A stretch of DNA of 64,000 nucleotides. Origin: Pantoea sp. WMus005 (lineage in GTDB: Bacteria; Pseudomonadota; Gammaproteobacteria; Enterobacterales; Enterobacteriaceae). How positions within the stretch are numbered: position 1 is the stretch's first letter; every line of letters begins with the position of its first letter. The notes under the pieces are model-generated. The model had not been told where the DNA came from and made no database searches. It saw nothing but the letters and a program-made list of their open reading frames with translations. The DNA is taken from positions 62,001 to 126,000 of the forward strand of contig NZ_JACBXU010000002.1 of assembly GCF_013415305.1 (NCBI RefSeq), written 5' to 3'. The position numbers were made by a program, and so were the translations under genes. Below, piece by piece: positions 46,234 to 55,002 of the stretch.

Positions 46234-46464
46234 TTAGGTAAGGCTCAGCGCGGCGACTATACATCCCATCCCTGAGGTGCGCCCGTAGCCGGGCCAACGC
46301 GTTGCGTTGTTCAAAAACGCTCCCGGCGTTTTTCCCCCAGGCCCGCGATGCTTTGCTACAGGCGTATATTCCCATCGCCTGGATTTTTTTTGCGACCTGA
46401 ACCGGTCTGCATCCTTTGAAAGTTCCTTAATGCTTTGCTGATATGAACGGCTCATTTCCGGCAT
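46234..46464 (-). CDS. Possible small basic protein running into the repeat
   Basis: A 76-codon frame opens with MPEMSRSYQQSIKELSKDAD behind an excellent GAGAGG ribosome site. It continues with very basic residues into the repeat at 46277-46378. I recognise no family. The start looks real, but the second half may be a fusion created by the repeat, so this could be the remnant of a longer gene. Confidence 0.3.
   Translation of the reverse strand: MPEMSRSYQQSIKELSKDADRFRSQKKSRRWEYTPVAKHRGPGGKTPGAFLNNATRWPGYGRTSGMGCIVAALSLT
46277..46378. repeat. Diverged ~100-bp direct repeat, left copy
   Basis: It matches 47586-47682 at roughly three quarters of positions, with an identical 17-bp core TTGCGTTGTTCAAAAAC and shared CAGGCCCGCG, CAGGCGTAT and CCCATCGC. 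Across the best-aligned part, from that core to CCCATCGC, the copies differ in length by 3 bases. Confidence 0.75.
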
Positions 46465-46677
46465 TTTTACCTCTCCCGCCTTTAGTGAGGTCGCGTAGCA
46501 ACGGTGATTAAAAAATGCCCTTTCCAAATCCCAGTTCTTGATCCTGGCATAGGAGTGAATGAAAAATCAGGACCAATTAAATCGATATTAATGGCACTTA
46601 AAAGATAAGTTTTCGTTTACGGAAGGCGGCACCGCCTGATATTTTTCAGACTGGTATCTTAAACGGTAGAAGAATGA

Positions 46678-47319
46678 ATGGACGCAAAGACGCTCGCCGT
46701 ATCGGTTGCTCATGGTATTGCTTCACTTCCGATGGATTTTTATCTAGGTATTGAAAGAACCTTTCAGGATCTCAACCTGGCAGATGGCGGCAGAAACATT
46801 CAGCGCCGTAACTTCGGTGAGGATGAGAGGATGTATCGGGCTTTAAACAAGCTCTTCCGTAACAGAGCCATTCTGGGGCAGATCGCGGAGATGATTATCA
46901 GAGACTCTCTGGCCTATCTCCCGGATCCAGCCATCAAGAAAATCACAGATAAACTCATCGGAGAAGCGGCTTCACTGGGTTCAAGACAGTCCATGCAGTT
47001 AGCTATCACAGGTTATCTTGGTTCAAAAGTTGTTGGAGGGATGATGGCCAGCGTGATAACGAAGTTATCACTGCGATTATGGACAGGCACCCTTGCGGGC
47101 GGCATAGTTCTGCAGGGAGTGCTTTCGCGTGCTTCTGCAGCTTCACGGCGTTTGAGGCATCAAAATCATGAATTATGGTCAAAGCTTTATATACTTGATT
47201 TTGAAATGCTTTACTTCCTCTTTGAAGAACCGTTAGCTAACTACATTGAGCTTGGTGAGACTCTTCGTAAAAATCCTTCGAAAACGGAGCAATTTCTGGG
47301 TGCAATCGAAAATCTTTAG
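46678..47319 (+). CDS. Unrecognised protein with a central membrane-active segment, possible toxin
   Basis: The 213-residue protein has no signal peptide. Its N-terminal half is charged and helical (DFYLGIERTFQDLNLADGG..., RRNFGEDERMYRA). Residues about 105-160 are hydrophobic and glycine-rich (LGSKVVGGMMASVITKL, WTGTLAGGIVLQGVL), like the helical hairpin of pore-forming antibacterial proteins. A small two-helix membrane protein overlaps its end. This is the layout of a pore-forming toxin with immunity, as in some T6SS cargo. No family is recognised, so the role is an inference. AT-rich and flanked by diverged repeats. Confidence 0.5.
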   Translation: MDAKTLAVSVAHGIASLPMDFYLGIERTFQDLNLADGGRNIQRRNFGEDERMYRALNKLFRNRAILGQIAEMIIRDSLAYLPDPAIKKITDKLIGEAASLGSRQSMQLAITGYLGSKVVGGMMASVITKLSLRLWTGTLAGGIVLQGVLSRASAASRRLRHQNHELWSKLYILDFEMLYFLFEEPLANYIELGETLRKNPSKTEQFLGAIENL

Positions 47320-47509
47320 ACTCATAAGAAAAGTTATTTCTGAGCTATCAGGTGCGGTTATTATCAGCGCCGTAGTGATAGGGATTTTTATCGCAATATT
47401 TGCGAATGAAGGAATTATGCGCGTTATCGCTCCCTTACTCGTCTTTATCGCTGGCCTGATTCTTTACTGGTTAGCCTGGATGATTTCATCCAGAGAAGAT
47501 CGAAACTAG
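47300..47509 (+). CDS. Small two-helix membrane protein, possible immunity partner
   Basis: The 69-residue product overlaps the upstream gene by 20 bases. It has a basic N-terminus and two membrane helices (about 14-33 and 40-61) ending in a charged tail. I chose GTG 47300, which has GGAG 10 bases upstream; a TTG at 47246 would add 18 residues. Size and topology suit immunity to a membrane-acting toxin, but this is not proven. Confidence 0.45.
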   Translation: MQSKIFRLIRKVISELSGAVIISAVVIGIFIAIFANEGIMRVIAPLLVFIAGLILYWLAWMISSREDRN

Positions 47510-47881
47510 GTCACTAAAAAACGCATTACTGCCAGGGATGAAAGACTATCGCCTGTCAACATAAGGTTACCCGGTGCAGGCTCAGTGCGCCTCTGGTCGG
47601 GTCAATGCTTTGCGTTGTTCAAAAACACCTCCGGCTTTTGTCCAGGCCCGCGCTGATTTGCAGCAGGCGTATGCTCCCATCGCTATAAGTGCGTAAGTTG
47701 CCTCGGGTTGAGGCGTGGGTGGGGATTTTTGCGGTGAGCTGGTGGTCGCTGGCGCAGGTTTTATTAGCCAGCTCAGTACATAAGTTGTAACTGGCCCGAA
47801 GGCCAGTACAGGAAGTTACCAGTCGTACTGCCATTTCAATCCCGGGGTCGGCGGGGGAGGTCGACCCGCAGGCTGGGGCTA
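47510..47881. other. Repeat-bearing region right of the 46.7-kb gene pair
   Basis: It contains the right copy of the diverged repeat (47586-47682). A 71-codon minus-strand frame (47619-47834) spans the repeat, but it lacks a ribosome site and known domains, and I do not call it a gene. A GGGGATTT-TGCG segment at about 47719-47733 also resembles 46156-46170. Confidence 0.45.
47586..47682. repeat. Diverged ~100-bp direct repeat, right copy
   Basis: This is the partner of 46277-46378. The two copies enclose the 213-residue gene and its small partner. Confidence 0.75.
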
Positions 47882-49039
47882 TCAGGCCCCGGTTTTTCCC
47901 AGGTTGGCGTCAAATGTTAGCCAGCTTTCACGCATGTCCACTACGCTGCGGGTTTTGCGCGCCTCATCGATTTTTATGGCGGTGAGGCCCGCTTCCAGCG
48001 CGTCCACGACTGAAACTTTCAGCGGTGTTCCCTGTTTAATATGTTTAACAATCTCTTCTGCCATCAGCGCATCTGCGCCGTAGTGGCCATCATAAGCATT
48101 GCCGCTGTAGGCGGTATCCACCTCTTTCTCACCACTACGCGCGTTGTGCACGCGGAAGTAGTTTCGTACAAAGTCGCCTTCGGCCATGCCGTCGGTGCCC
48201 ATGACGCAGAAACGGCGGAACTCATCCGGCACGTTCAGGTTGGCGTGGAAGGCGAGTGTCGCGCCGCCTTCGTACTCAATCAGGGCTGTCTGGTAGTCGA
48301 CAATATCGGCGTCGCTGTCGAAGACGGCATCGGTACTCGACCAGCCGCTGGGTTTTACGTGGTAAAGCTCTGACTCAGCGGTGATGGCACCCTGCGGCGC
48401 ATGAGCCGGGGTAAAAGATTTACGGCCGCCAAAGCTGGCGACGCGGATTGGGCGCTCCTGTAACAGGCCCTGGTAGAGATCGATGTCGTGGCAGCACTTT
48501 TCCAGAATGTAAGGACCGGCATACTTCTCCAGACGTCGCCAGTCGCGCTGGAAGAATGCGCCATGGTAAGGCTTGATATGTTCTGTCGCCTCAATCGAGG
48601 TAATTTCGCCCAACTGACCGGCATCGCGTGCTGCCAGCAGATCGTGATAGAGCGGGGAGTAGCGCAGCACCAGGCCGACCAGAATGCGCGCTTCGCCATA
48701 TTGACGGACCAGCTTCGCCATCTCCATGGTCTGCTCTTCATTGATCACCACCGGCTTTTCGGTAAACACGGTATAACCCGCCGCCAGTGCCTGACCCACA
48801 TGCTCCAGATGCAGGAAGTTGGGTGAGCCAACCAGTACCAAATCCATTCCGCCGTGCTCCAGCAACGCATCAATGGACGCAAAGGACTGGCCGGGTGCAA
48901 TACCAAAGCTGTGCAGATTAGGCAGTCCAGCTGGAGCCGGATCGTAATAACCCACTACCGAGAAGGCGTCGTCGGCTTTGCTGAACTCTTTGATCACGTG
49001 GGACAGACGAAAGCCGAGACCGATAATGCCTACTTTCAT
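47882..49039 (-). CDS. Gfo/Idh/MocA-family sugar oxidoreductase
   Basis: The 385-residue protein has an N-terminal NAD(P) Rossmann fold (KVGIIGLGFRLSHVIKEF), the family EKPV motif (VFTEKPVVINEEQ), and a C-terminal alpha/beta domain with HDIDLYQGLL. Such enzymes oxidise sugars, inositols or N-acetyl-hexosamine derivatives. It diverges from a sugar kinase and ROK repressor and so belongs to the carbohydrate island. Substrate unknown. Confidence 0.85.
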   Translation of the reverse strand: MKVGIIGLGFRLSHVIKEFSKADDAFSVVGYYDPAPAGLPNLHSFGIAPGQSFASIDALLEHGGMDLVLVGSPNFLHLEHVGQALAAGYTVFTEKPVVINEEQTMEMAKLVRQYGEARILVGLVLRYSPLYHDLLAARDAGQLGEITSIEATEHIKPYHGAFFQRDWRRLEKYAGPYILEKCCHDIDLYQGLLQERPIRVASFGGRKSFTPAHAPQGAITAESELYHVKPSGWSSTDAVFDSDADIVDYQTALIEYEGGATLAFHANLNVPDEFRRFCVMGTDGMAEGDFVRNYFRVHNARSGEKEVDTAYSGNAYDGHYGADALMAEEIVKHIKQGTPLKVSVVDALEAGLTAIKIDEARKTRSVVDMRESWLTFDANLGKTGA

Positions 49040-49118
49040 GTTAAACCCCTGCTCCTGAAATCGGATGATGCCTGGCTCACCTGTGATCGGGCGCGCCTGT
49101 TGATAATCTGACCATCAA

Positions 49119-49148
49119 CTTATTACGACAGAAAAACTAATGTCAATA
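49119..49148. promoter_or_regulatory. Candidate ROK operator between the oxidoreductase and kinase genes
   Basis: TTATT and AATAA ends flank GACA-N10-TGTC. Read on the minus strand it contains GACATTAGTTTTTCTGT, similar to GACTTTATTTTTCTAT upstream of the ABC binding-protein gene. Regulation by the local ROK repressor is inferred. Confidence 0.4.
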
Positions 49149-49309
49149 ACGCGCTGCGCGTTTTGCGGAGTGTTTTTTATTATCTCTATGTAAATTAAAT
49201 AAAAAGTTTCGATATGTTTTTGCCATATTTATTTGTTATTGCGATTTAAGTTTTTTTATCCTATCGTTCGCTCATTATGGCTATAACCCTTAATCAGGGA
49301 AGGAAGCGC

Positions 49310-50194
49310 GTGCAACCACACTATCTCCTTGGCATTGATGGCGGCGGTACACAGTGTCGCGCGCGGTTAACTGATCTGCAGGGTCGCGTGCTGGCGCAAA
49401 CCACTGGCGGGCCAGCCAACGTCTGGTCAGACTATGATGCGGCGCTGACCTGCGTCGGGCAGCTGATTGACCGGGTGTTGTCACAGGCGGGATTACCCCA
49501 GGAGGCGCTGGCGCAGACCGCGCTGGTTGCCGGATTAGCCGGTGCCAATGTCGCCTCAGTGCAGGCGCGACTCGCCAGCTGGCAGCCTGCCTGCGCGGCG
49601 TTACAGGTGGTCAGTGACGTGGAGATCGCCTGTGCGGGCGCCCACGGTGGCGCACCAGGCGCCGTCTTTATCATCGGCACCGGTAGTCAGGGGGCCGCCT
49701 GGGATGGCGAACGCTTTACGCTGCTTGGCGGCTGGGGCTTCGCCCTTTCTGATCAGGGATCCGGCGCGGAACTGGGCCGTCGGGCACTGCGTCTGGCGCT
49801 GCTGGCCCAGGAGTCGATTATCCCGCCCACCGCTTTTACGCGGCAGCTGATGATGCCGTTCGGTGACAGCCCCGAAACGATGCTGCTCTGGACGCGATCA
49901 GCGACGCCTGCCGATTGGGCGCGCGTGGTGCCACAGATTTTTGCGGCCGCCGACGCAGGCGATCGTCACGCTCAGGATCTGTTGCATCAGACCGCCACCG
50001 ATATCGGCCTGATGGTGCGCCGTCTGATTGCGCTGAGCAGTGGACGGGTAGCGCTGATGGGTGGCTTGTCCACGCCGATTCAGCGCTGGCTGGACGACGA
50101 TATTCAGGCCCGGCTGGTGACGCCGCAGGGCGATGCCCTGAGCGGGGCGCTGACACTGGCGCAGCAGCTGACGCCTGTCCGATTACCGATCTGA
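49310..50194 (+). CDS. BadF/BadG-type sugar kinase (N-acetylglucosamine/glucosamine kinase-like)
   Basis: The 294-residue ATPase of the ASKHA fold has the phosphate loop GIDGGGTQCRARL at its start, a second IGTGSQGAAW motif and the adenosine motif ALMGGLSTP. Members phosphorylate GlcNAc or glucosamine in the cytoplasm. I chose GTG 49310, with GGGAAGGAAG immediately upstream, over the ATG at 49277, because it gives the usual N-terminus. The ROK repressor gene follows by 40 bases on the same strand. Confidence 0.83.
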   Translation: MQPHYLLGIDGGGTQCRARLTDLQGRVLAQTTGGPANVWSDYDAALTCVGQLIDRVLSQAGLPQEALAQTALVAGLAGANVASVQARLASWQPACAALQVVSDVEIACAGAHGGAPGAVFIIGTGSQGAAWDGERFTLLGGWGFALSDQGSGAELGRRALRLALLAQESIIPPTAFTRQLMMPFGDSPETMLLWTRSATPADWARVVPQIFAAADAGDRHAQDLLHQTATDIGLMVRRLIALSSGRVALMGGLSTPIQRWLDDDIQARLVTPQGDALSGALTLAQQLTPVRLPI

Positions 50195-50234
50195 CGCTGG
50201 CTGAGTCTCTTCCGCCAGATAATCCGAGGAACTT

Positions 50235-51353
50235 ATGACCGCTCCCAACGTAACCGCACGTATTCTGCGGTTGATTGTTGAACATGCGCCGATCAGCCAG
50301 TCAGACCTGAAAGTTCGCAGCGGACTGAGCATGTCAACCGTGTCGCAGGCCACTAATCGCCTGCTGGCGCAGGAGATTGTGCAGGAACTGGGGCTGCGTC
50401 GCGTGTCGATGGGGCGGCCTAAAACCCTGCTGGGACTTAATCCCGATCGCGCCAGCGTGATTGGTATTCAGCTCAATGCGGAACGTAATCTGATCGTCAT
50501 GACCGATCTCAGCGGCAACCTGCTGGGCGAACAGCAGATGCCCAAAGGCACGCTGACACCGCGCCAGCTCGGCGATGCGCTGGCGAAGTTCCTGCGCGGC
50601 GTGGAGGAGAAGCGGGTCGGGGCAATTGGGCTGGCGCTGTCGGGGCTGGTTGATGCCGAAAACGGCTACTGCATCCGCTCCAAAGTGCTCGACTGGGACA
50701 ACGTCCCGATTGCGCGTCTGCTGGAAGAGCGCTTCTCGCTACCGGTGTTTATTGAGAACGACGCCAACGCCATGGCGATGGCGGCGCTGGTGTTTGGTCA
50801 GCTCGGCAATGCCCAGTCGGCGGTGATCGCCACCTACGGTAAAGGGATTGGTGCGGGCATCATTCTGAATCGTCAGCTTTATCGTGGTCGTCACGGCAAG
50901 GCGGGGGAGATCGGCAACGGGCTGGTGGGCGACGGCTCGCTGCGTCTGCTGGAGGATGTCGCCTCATCGCGCGCTATTCTGCAGCGGCTGGCTGACCAGG
51001 AGTCGGTGGAAGGCCTTACGTTGCAGGCGCTGGATCAGCGGCCAACACCCGACGTGCTGGCGGTCCTGCAGGAAGCCGGGCGTGAGCTGGGGATTTCGCT
51101 GGCGAACCTGTCGGTGGCTTACGATCCGGATGTCGTCTATCTGGCGATGGAGCCGCACATGGCATCGCGCATTCTGCTCGATCACATCACCCAGAGCTTC
51201 CAGGCCTACCGGCTTAAACTGACGCCACACATGACGCCGCTGCAGTTCCTGACAGAATCGAACCGCATGTGGGCGCTGGGCGCGGCGGGTTTTGCCGTCA
51301 ACCGGCTGCTTGATCTGCTCGCGGCACAGGCCGATGAAGAGCCGGTTACCTGA
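50235..51353 (+). CDS. ROK-family transcriptional repressor
   Basis: The 372-residue protein has an N-terminal winged helix (ISQSDLKVRSGLSMSTVSQATNRLL) joined to a ROK sugar-kinase-like domain (IENDANAMAMAALVFGQ, GKGIGAGIILN, GRHGKAGEIGN), as in NagC, Mlc and XylR. The cysteine cluster CxCGxxGC that binds zinc in most ROK proteins is absent: GEIGN is followed by GLVGDGSLRLLEDV. It probably controls the surrounding carbohydrate genes. A strong terminator follows. Confidence 0.88.
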   Translation: MTAPNVTARILRLIVEHAPISQSDLKVRSGLSMSTVSQATNRLLAQEIVQELGLRRVSMGRPKTLLGLNPDRASVIGIQLNAERNLIVMTDLSGNLLGEQQMPKGTLTPRQLGDALAKFLRGVEEKRVGAIGLALSGLVDAENGYCIRSKVLDWDNVPIARLLEERFSLPVFIENDANAMAMAALVFGQLGNAQSAVIATYGKGIGAGIILNRQLYRGRHGKAGEIGNGLVGDGSLRLLEDVASSRAILQRLADQESVEGLTLQALDQRPTPDVLAVLQEAGRELGISLANLSVAYDPDVVYLAMEPHMASRILLDHITQSFQAYRLKLTPHMTPLQFLTESNRMWALGAAGFAVNRLLDLLAAQADEEPVT

Positions 51354-51366
51354 GTGACCTCTCAAA

Positions 51367-51398
51367 TAAAAAAACGGGCGCTGCGGCGCCCGTTTTTG
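51367..51398. terminator. Bidirectional terminator between the ROK and ABC ATPase genes
   Basis: ACGGGCGC-TGCG-GCGCCCGT is flanked by runs of A and T, so it serves both convergent transcripts. Confidence 0.92.
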
Positions 51399-51411
51399 TT
51401 TCCACGCTTCG

Positions 51412-52503
51412 TTAGCGCAGGCGCATTCCCTGCTCATCAAACAGCAGGCAGTGCGCGGCAGAAAAGCCCAGTTCAACCTGGGTTCCCAGATCGCGCGTAA
51501 TCGCCTCGCGCTCTTCCACGACCAGCATCTGTTCACGCCCGATATCCAGGTAGAGGTAGTTGGTGTGGCCCAGCATCTCGCCATAAGCCAGCTCGCCGTG
51601 AAAGCGCTGTGCATCCGGCGTCTGCGCGGCGGGCTGGAAATGCTCAGGACGAATGCCGAGCGTCACGGTTTGCCCCTCGCGACAGTCGGCGGCGATTTTC
51701 AGCACCAGCCCCTCAATCTTCAGTTCCGGCACCCGCAATTGCACTTCACCTTTGCCCGTGGCGCTGATTTCCGCCTGCAGGAAGTTCATTTTTGGCGAGC
51801 CGATAAAGCCGGCGACAAACAGGTTATCCGGATCGTGATAGAGCGTTAGCGGCGCGCCGACCTGCTCAATGCGGCCCTGACGCAGCACCACAATGCGGTC
51901 AGCCAGGGTCATCGCCTCCAGCTGATCGTGGGTGACATAAATCATGGTGTTGCCGAGCGAGGCGTGCAGCCGGGCAATCTCAATGCGCATCTGTAAACGT
52001 AGCTCGGCATCAAGGTTAGAGAGTGGCTCATCAAACAGGAAAATGCGCGGATGACGGATAATCGCCCGGCCAATTGCCACGCGCTGTCGCTGTCCGCCAG
52101 AGAGCGCGCGCGGCAGGCGATCGAGCAGTTCGGTGAGGTGCAGACGAGCAGCCGTCTGGGCAATCGCCTCGTTGATCTCTGCTTTGGACTTTTTCATGAC
52201 TTCCAGCGGATAAGCCAGGTTACCGCGCACCGTCATGTTGGGGTAGAGCGCATAAGACTGAAACACCATAGCAATGCCGCGCTCGGTGGCGGGCTGCTGC
52301 GTCATGTCCTGCTCCTCAATCAACAACTGACCGCTGCTGATCTCCTCCAGCCCGGCGATCATTCGCAATAACGTCGATTTGCCGCAGCCGGATGGCCCGA
52401 CAAACACCACAAATTCGCCACTGTTGATTGTCAGATCGATGCCATGAATGACATTAACGTGTTCATACGACTTCTTCACATTCTGCAAGCGCAGGCTGGT
52501 CAT
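51412..52503 (-). CDS. ABC transporter ATPase, MalK/UgpC-type
   Basis: The 363-residue ATPase has Walker A GPSGCGKST, Q-loop FQSYALYPNMTV, signature LSGGQRQRVAIGRAI and Walker B IFLFDEPLSNLD. A C-terminal TOBE/MalK-like regulatory domain (LGIRPEHF...) is present. It should power the sugar permease encoded at 55.0-56.7 kb, although it lies in a separate, divergent operon with a GNAT acetyltransferase 12 bases upstream. GAGG precedes its ATG. Confidence 0.93.
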   Translation of the reverse strand: MTSLRLQNVKKSYEHVNVIHGIDLTINSGEFVVFVGPSGCGKSTLLRMIAGLEEISSGQLLIEEQDMTQQPATERGIAMVFQSYALYPNMTVRGNLAYPLEVMKKSKAEINEAIAQTAARLHLTELLDRLPRALSGGQRQRVAIGRAIIRHPRIFLFDEPLSNLDAELRLQMRIEIARLHASLGNTMIYVTHDQLEAMTLADRIVVLRQGRIEQVGAPLTLYHDPDNLFVAGFIGSPKMNFLQAEISATGKGEVQLRVPELKIEGLVLKIAADCREGQTVTLGIRPEHFQPAAQTPDAQRFHGELAYGEMLGHTNYLYLDIGREQMLVVEEREAITRDLGTQVELGFSAAHCLLFDEQGMRLR

Positions 52504-52515
52504 CGGCTACCTCAC

Positions 52516-53115
52516 TCAGAGTAACTGGCCCATGTAGATGGCATTGCTGCGCACGATTGGGGTAAACCCCATGCGCTCATAGAAAGCACAGACCTGCTCG
52601 TTCTGCAGGCTGACGCCAAGATGGACACCGCTGATACCCGCAGCTCGCAGCGCCGCCAGTTCATGCTCAATCATCCGGCGACCCCAGCCGCCTTTCTGTG
52701 CCGCTGGCAGCAGATTGATATGCAGATGAGCGGGCCACTGCGTCACCAGGGTGTCTGCGGCCTGATCAGGATGGCGGATTGAATCGAGCACTTTGCTGTC
52801 GAGCGGGGCGCTGGCGCTGCGATCACGATATTTTTCCTGCAGCTGCGGCCACCATTCGGCCTGAAGCTGCGCTTCAAACGCGCGGGTATCAGGCGCCGCG
52901 ACGACGTAACCCTGCACTTCACCGTCCCGCTCCAGTACAAAAGCAAAGTCAGGCGCAAAGCGCGCATAAGGCACGGCAAAACGCTGGCCGGGATAGTCAG
53001 GATCGGAGTAAAGCGCGCGGGCATCGCCGCCCGCATCGGCTGTTTCCAGGCAGATGCGGTAGAGCGCCGGGTAGTCCGCCGGTGTGGCCGGACGAATGAC
53101 ACCTTGATTCGCCAT
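52516..53115 (-). CDS. GNAT-family acetyltransferase
   Basis: The 199-residue protein has the GNAT acetyl-CoA site LLPAAQKGGWGRRMIEHELAAL and a C-terminal VSLQNEQVCAFYERMGFTPI. The overall layout resembles the acetyltransferase-like domain attached to O-GlcNAc hydrolases. It is the first gene of a two-gene operon with the ABC ATPase, which suggests a sugar-linked substrate, but none can be named. Confidence 0.83.
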   Translation of the reverse strand: MANQGVIRPATPADYPALYRICLETADAGGDARALYSDPDYPGQRFAVPYARFAPDFAFVLERDGEVQGYVVAAPDTRAFEAQLQAEWWPQLQEKYRDRSASAPLDSKVLDSIRHPDQAADTLVTQWPAHLHINLLPAAQKGGWGRRMIEHELAALRAAGISGVHLGVSLQNEQVCAFYERMGFTPIVRSNAIYMGQLL

Positions 53116-53189
53116 GGTGAGTTCTCGTGAGTGAGGGAACCGGTCAGGGAGTGAACAGATCCGCAGGTGAAAGTTACGTTAATGAAAGT

Positions 53190-53217
53190 GGACTTAGTTT
53201 TCAAGATAGAATAATTA
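53190..53217 (+). promoter_or_regulatory. Candidate operator near the GNAT-ATPase promoter
   Basis: GGACTTAGTTTTC then AAGATAGAATAATT resembles the elements at 49119-49148 and 53546-53570. The match is loose. Confidence 0.3.
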
Positions 53218-53545
53218 CCTTATCGCACTAACGCAGGCGGTTCGGCAATGTTTACCGGTATCGGGATGCACAACTGTGATCGCCAACACGCCCGGAATAG
53301 GGCAGCTGGCGGCAGATTCACGGCCGATCAAAAGAGAAAAGTGTGAGCGTGATAGGATTTTCATATGTTTTATCAGGATGTTATTTTGCGATTATCAGGC
53401 TGGCATCTCCTGCTGCAGAAAAAGCGGCTGGCGACGCGCCGCCACGGTTAATGGTGTAAAAGCCAGCGCGCCGTGCTGAATTTCGTGCCATGCCGCTGTT
53501 TATTTGCGCGTGCTCACAGCGTTGCAATTCCCGCTGCAGGCTGTT

Positions 53546-53570
53546 TGACTTTATTTTTCTATTAAAGTAA
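53546..53570 (+). promoter_or_regulatory. Candidate ROK operator upstream of the binding-protein gene
   Basis: ACTTTA and TAAAGT form inverted arms around TTTTTCTAT (53548-53568). The A/T-rich symmetric form is typical of ROK operators and it resembles the element upstream of the kinase gene. Confidence 0.45.
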
Positions 53571-53665
53571 GTATGAGTGAGTGCGTTTGTGTGCGGCTGC
53601 AGCCTGCAGGATGTCAGGCGGTGAGATGAAAGGATGCCGACCCTGGTCTGAAGAAGGTAAGCATA

Positions 53666-54997
53666 ATGTCTGTTTCTTCCGTTCGTTCTTTCCGAATTCG
53701 CAATGTGGGTCGGCTGCTGGCAGCGGGCCTGCTGGCGGGCAGCGTCTCTCATGCCGCCCACGCCGCCGTCACTCTGAATGAGTGGGATATTTACAACTAC
53801 CCGGAGCAGACTGCTGCGGTGGATGAAGGGATTAAAGAGTTCTCACAGCAGAATCCCGGCATCGTGATTAACCGCTCGGTTCACTCCTTTGAGGACACCC
53901 GCATTCCGCTGAAGCTGGCGCTGACCGCCGGAGATGGCCCGCAGATCGCGCAGGTCAACCAGGGCGGCGGCGATATGGGTTCGCTGGTTAAAGATAAGCT
54001 GCTGCTGCCGCTCGATAGCTACGCCGCCAGCGACGGCTGGACGACCCGCTTCCCCGACTCAATTCTGAAACGTAACCGCTGGTCAGACAGCGGCGAGTTT
54101 GGCAGCGGCAAACTTTACGGCATCGCCAGCCTGGGTGAAATGGTCGGGCTCTATTACAACAAAGCGGTGCTGGATAAAGCGGGCATTGCAGTGCCGAAAA
54201 CCCTGGCTGAGCTGGAAAGCGCCATGGCGAAGCTGAAACAGCAGGGCACCGCGCCGATGATGCTCGGCCTGCTGGATGGCAACATGGGCCAGCAGTTGCT
54301 CAGCACCCTGTGGCAGGCGCAGATTGAAAGCCACGACCGCAAGACGCTGGATAATCTGATTTACGATGTGGGCGGCACCTTCAAAGACAGCAAGCTGGTC
54401 AATGCCGCCACGATGATGAAGAGCTGGACCGACAAAGGGTACTTCTTCCCTGGCTTCCAGGGCATTGGTCACGACGATGCGGCGACGCTGTTCCAGAATG
54501 GCCAGGCTGCGTTCCTGGTCAGCGGCACCTGGTATCTCGGCCAGTTTAAAGACAACAAAGATATTCACTTCGCCGCGATGCCTGCTGGTGAAGGCGTGAA
54601 GCAGCCGCTGATGGTCGGCGGCACCGATCTGGCGTTCTCGATTACCAGCACTGCCAAAGGCAAAGATCAGCAGGAGGGTGCAGCGAAGTTCATCAACTAT
54701 ATGGTCTCTGATGCCATGGCGAACCGCTGGCTGAAAGTGGGCTTCCTGCCGGCCAGCACCAACAAAGCGGCCAAAATGCCAGCGGACAATCCGTTGCTGG
54801 CGGAGGCCTATCAGGTCTGGCTGACGCTCAATGACTATGACGGTTTAGGCCACTACGTGGACTGGGCAACACCCACCATGAATGCCGAACTGAATCAGAA
54901 CGTCCAGCTGCTACTGGCGGGTCGTCAGACCGCCGATCAGATGGTGGTGAATTTTGATAACAACTATCAGCGTTACCTGAAGACTCTGAAGCATTAA
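53666..54997 (+). CDS. ABC transporter sugar-binding protein
   Basis: The 443-residue family 1 solute-binding protein has a signal peptide ending near AAHAA (about residue 34) and typical blocks [32 protein letters not shown] and [15 protein letters not shown]. It captures an oligosaccharide in the periplasm and delivers it to the two permeases encoded next. An intercistronic hairpin follows, as is common after highly expressed binding proteins. Substrate unknown. Confidence 0.92.
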   Translation: MSVSSVRSFRIRNVGRLLAAGLLAGSVSHAAHAAVTLNEWDIYNYPEQTAAVDEGIKEFSQQNPGIVINRSVHSFEDTRIPLKLALTAGDGPQIAQVNQGGGDMGSLVKDKLLLPLDSYAASDGWTTRFPDSILKRNRWSDSGEFGSGKLYGIASLGEMVGLYYNKAVLDKAGIAVPKTLAELESAMAKLKQQGTAPMMLGLLDGNMGQQLLSTLWQAQIESHDRKTLDNLIYDVGGTFKDSKLVNAATMMKSWTDKGYFFPGFQGIGHDDAATLFQNGQAAFLVSGTWYLGQFKDNKDIHFAAMPAGEGVKQPLMVGGTDLAFSITSTAKGKDQQEGAAKFINYMVSDAMANRWLKVGFLPASTNKAAKMPADNPLLAEAYQVWLTLNDYDGLGHYVDWATPTMNAELNQNVQLLLAGRQTADQMVVNFDNNYQRYLKTLKH

Positions 54998-55002
54998 GCC
55001 GG

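Larger units (their letters stand above)
46149..46677. other. Repeat-bearing region left of the 46.7-kb gene pair
   Basis: It holds the left copy of a diverged repeat (46277-46378), a possible short gene on the minus strand, and a small GC hairpin (46624-46637) followed by ATATTTTT. Nothing else is recognised. Confidence 0.5.
53116..53665. other. 550-bp divergent region between the GNAT-ATPase and binding-protein operons
   Basis: No gene is evident. It should carry promoters in both directions, with candidate operator elements at 53190-53217 and 53546-53570. Confidence 0.5.

Noticed and set aside
46145..46375. A 76-codon minus-strand frame across the left repeat
   Set aside because: It begins inside the repeat without a ribosome site; amino acid similarity to the right copy only reflects the DNA repeat.
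47246..47299. Upstream TTG start for the small membrane protein
   Set aside because: It would lie deep inside the preceding gene without a ribosome site; GTG 47300 has GGAG at a usable distance.
47619..47834. A 71-codon minus-strand frame across the right repeat
   Set aside because: No ribosome site and no recognisable domain; kept only as part of the repeat region.
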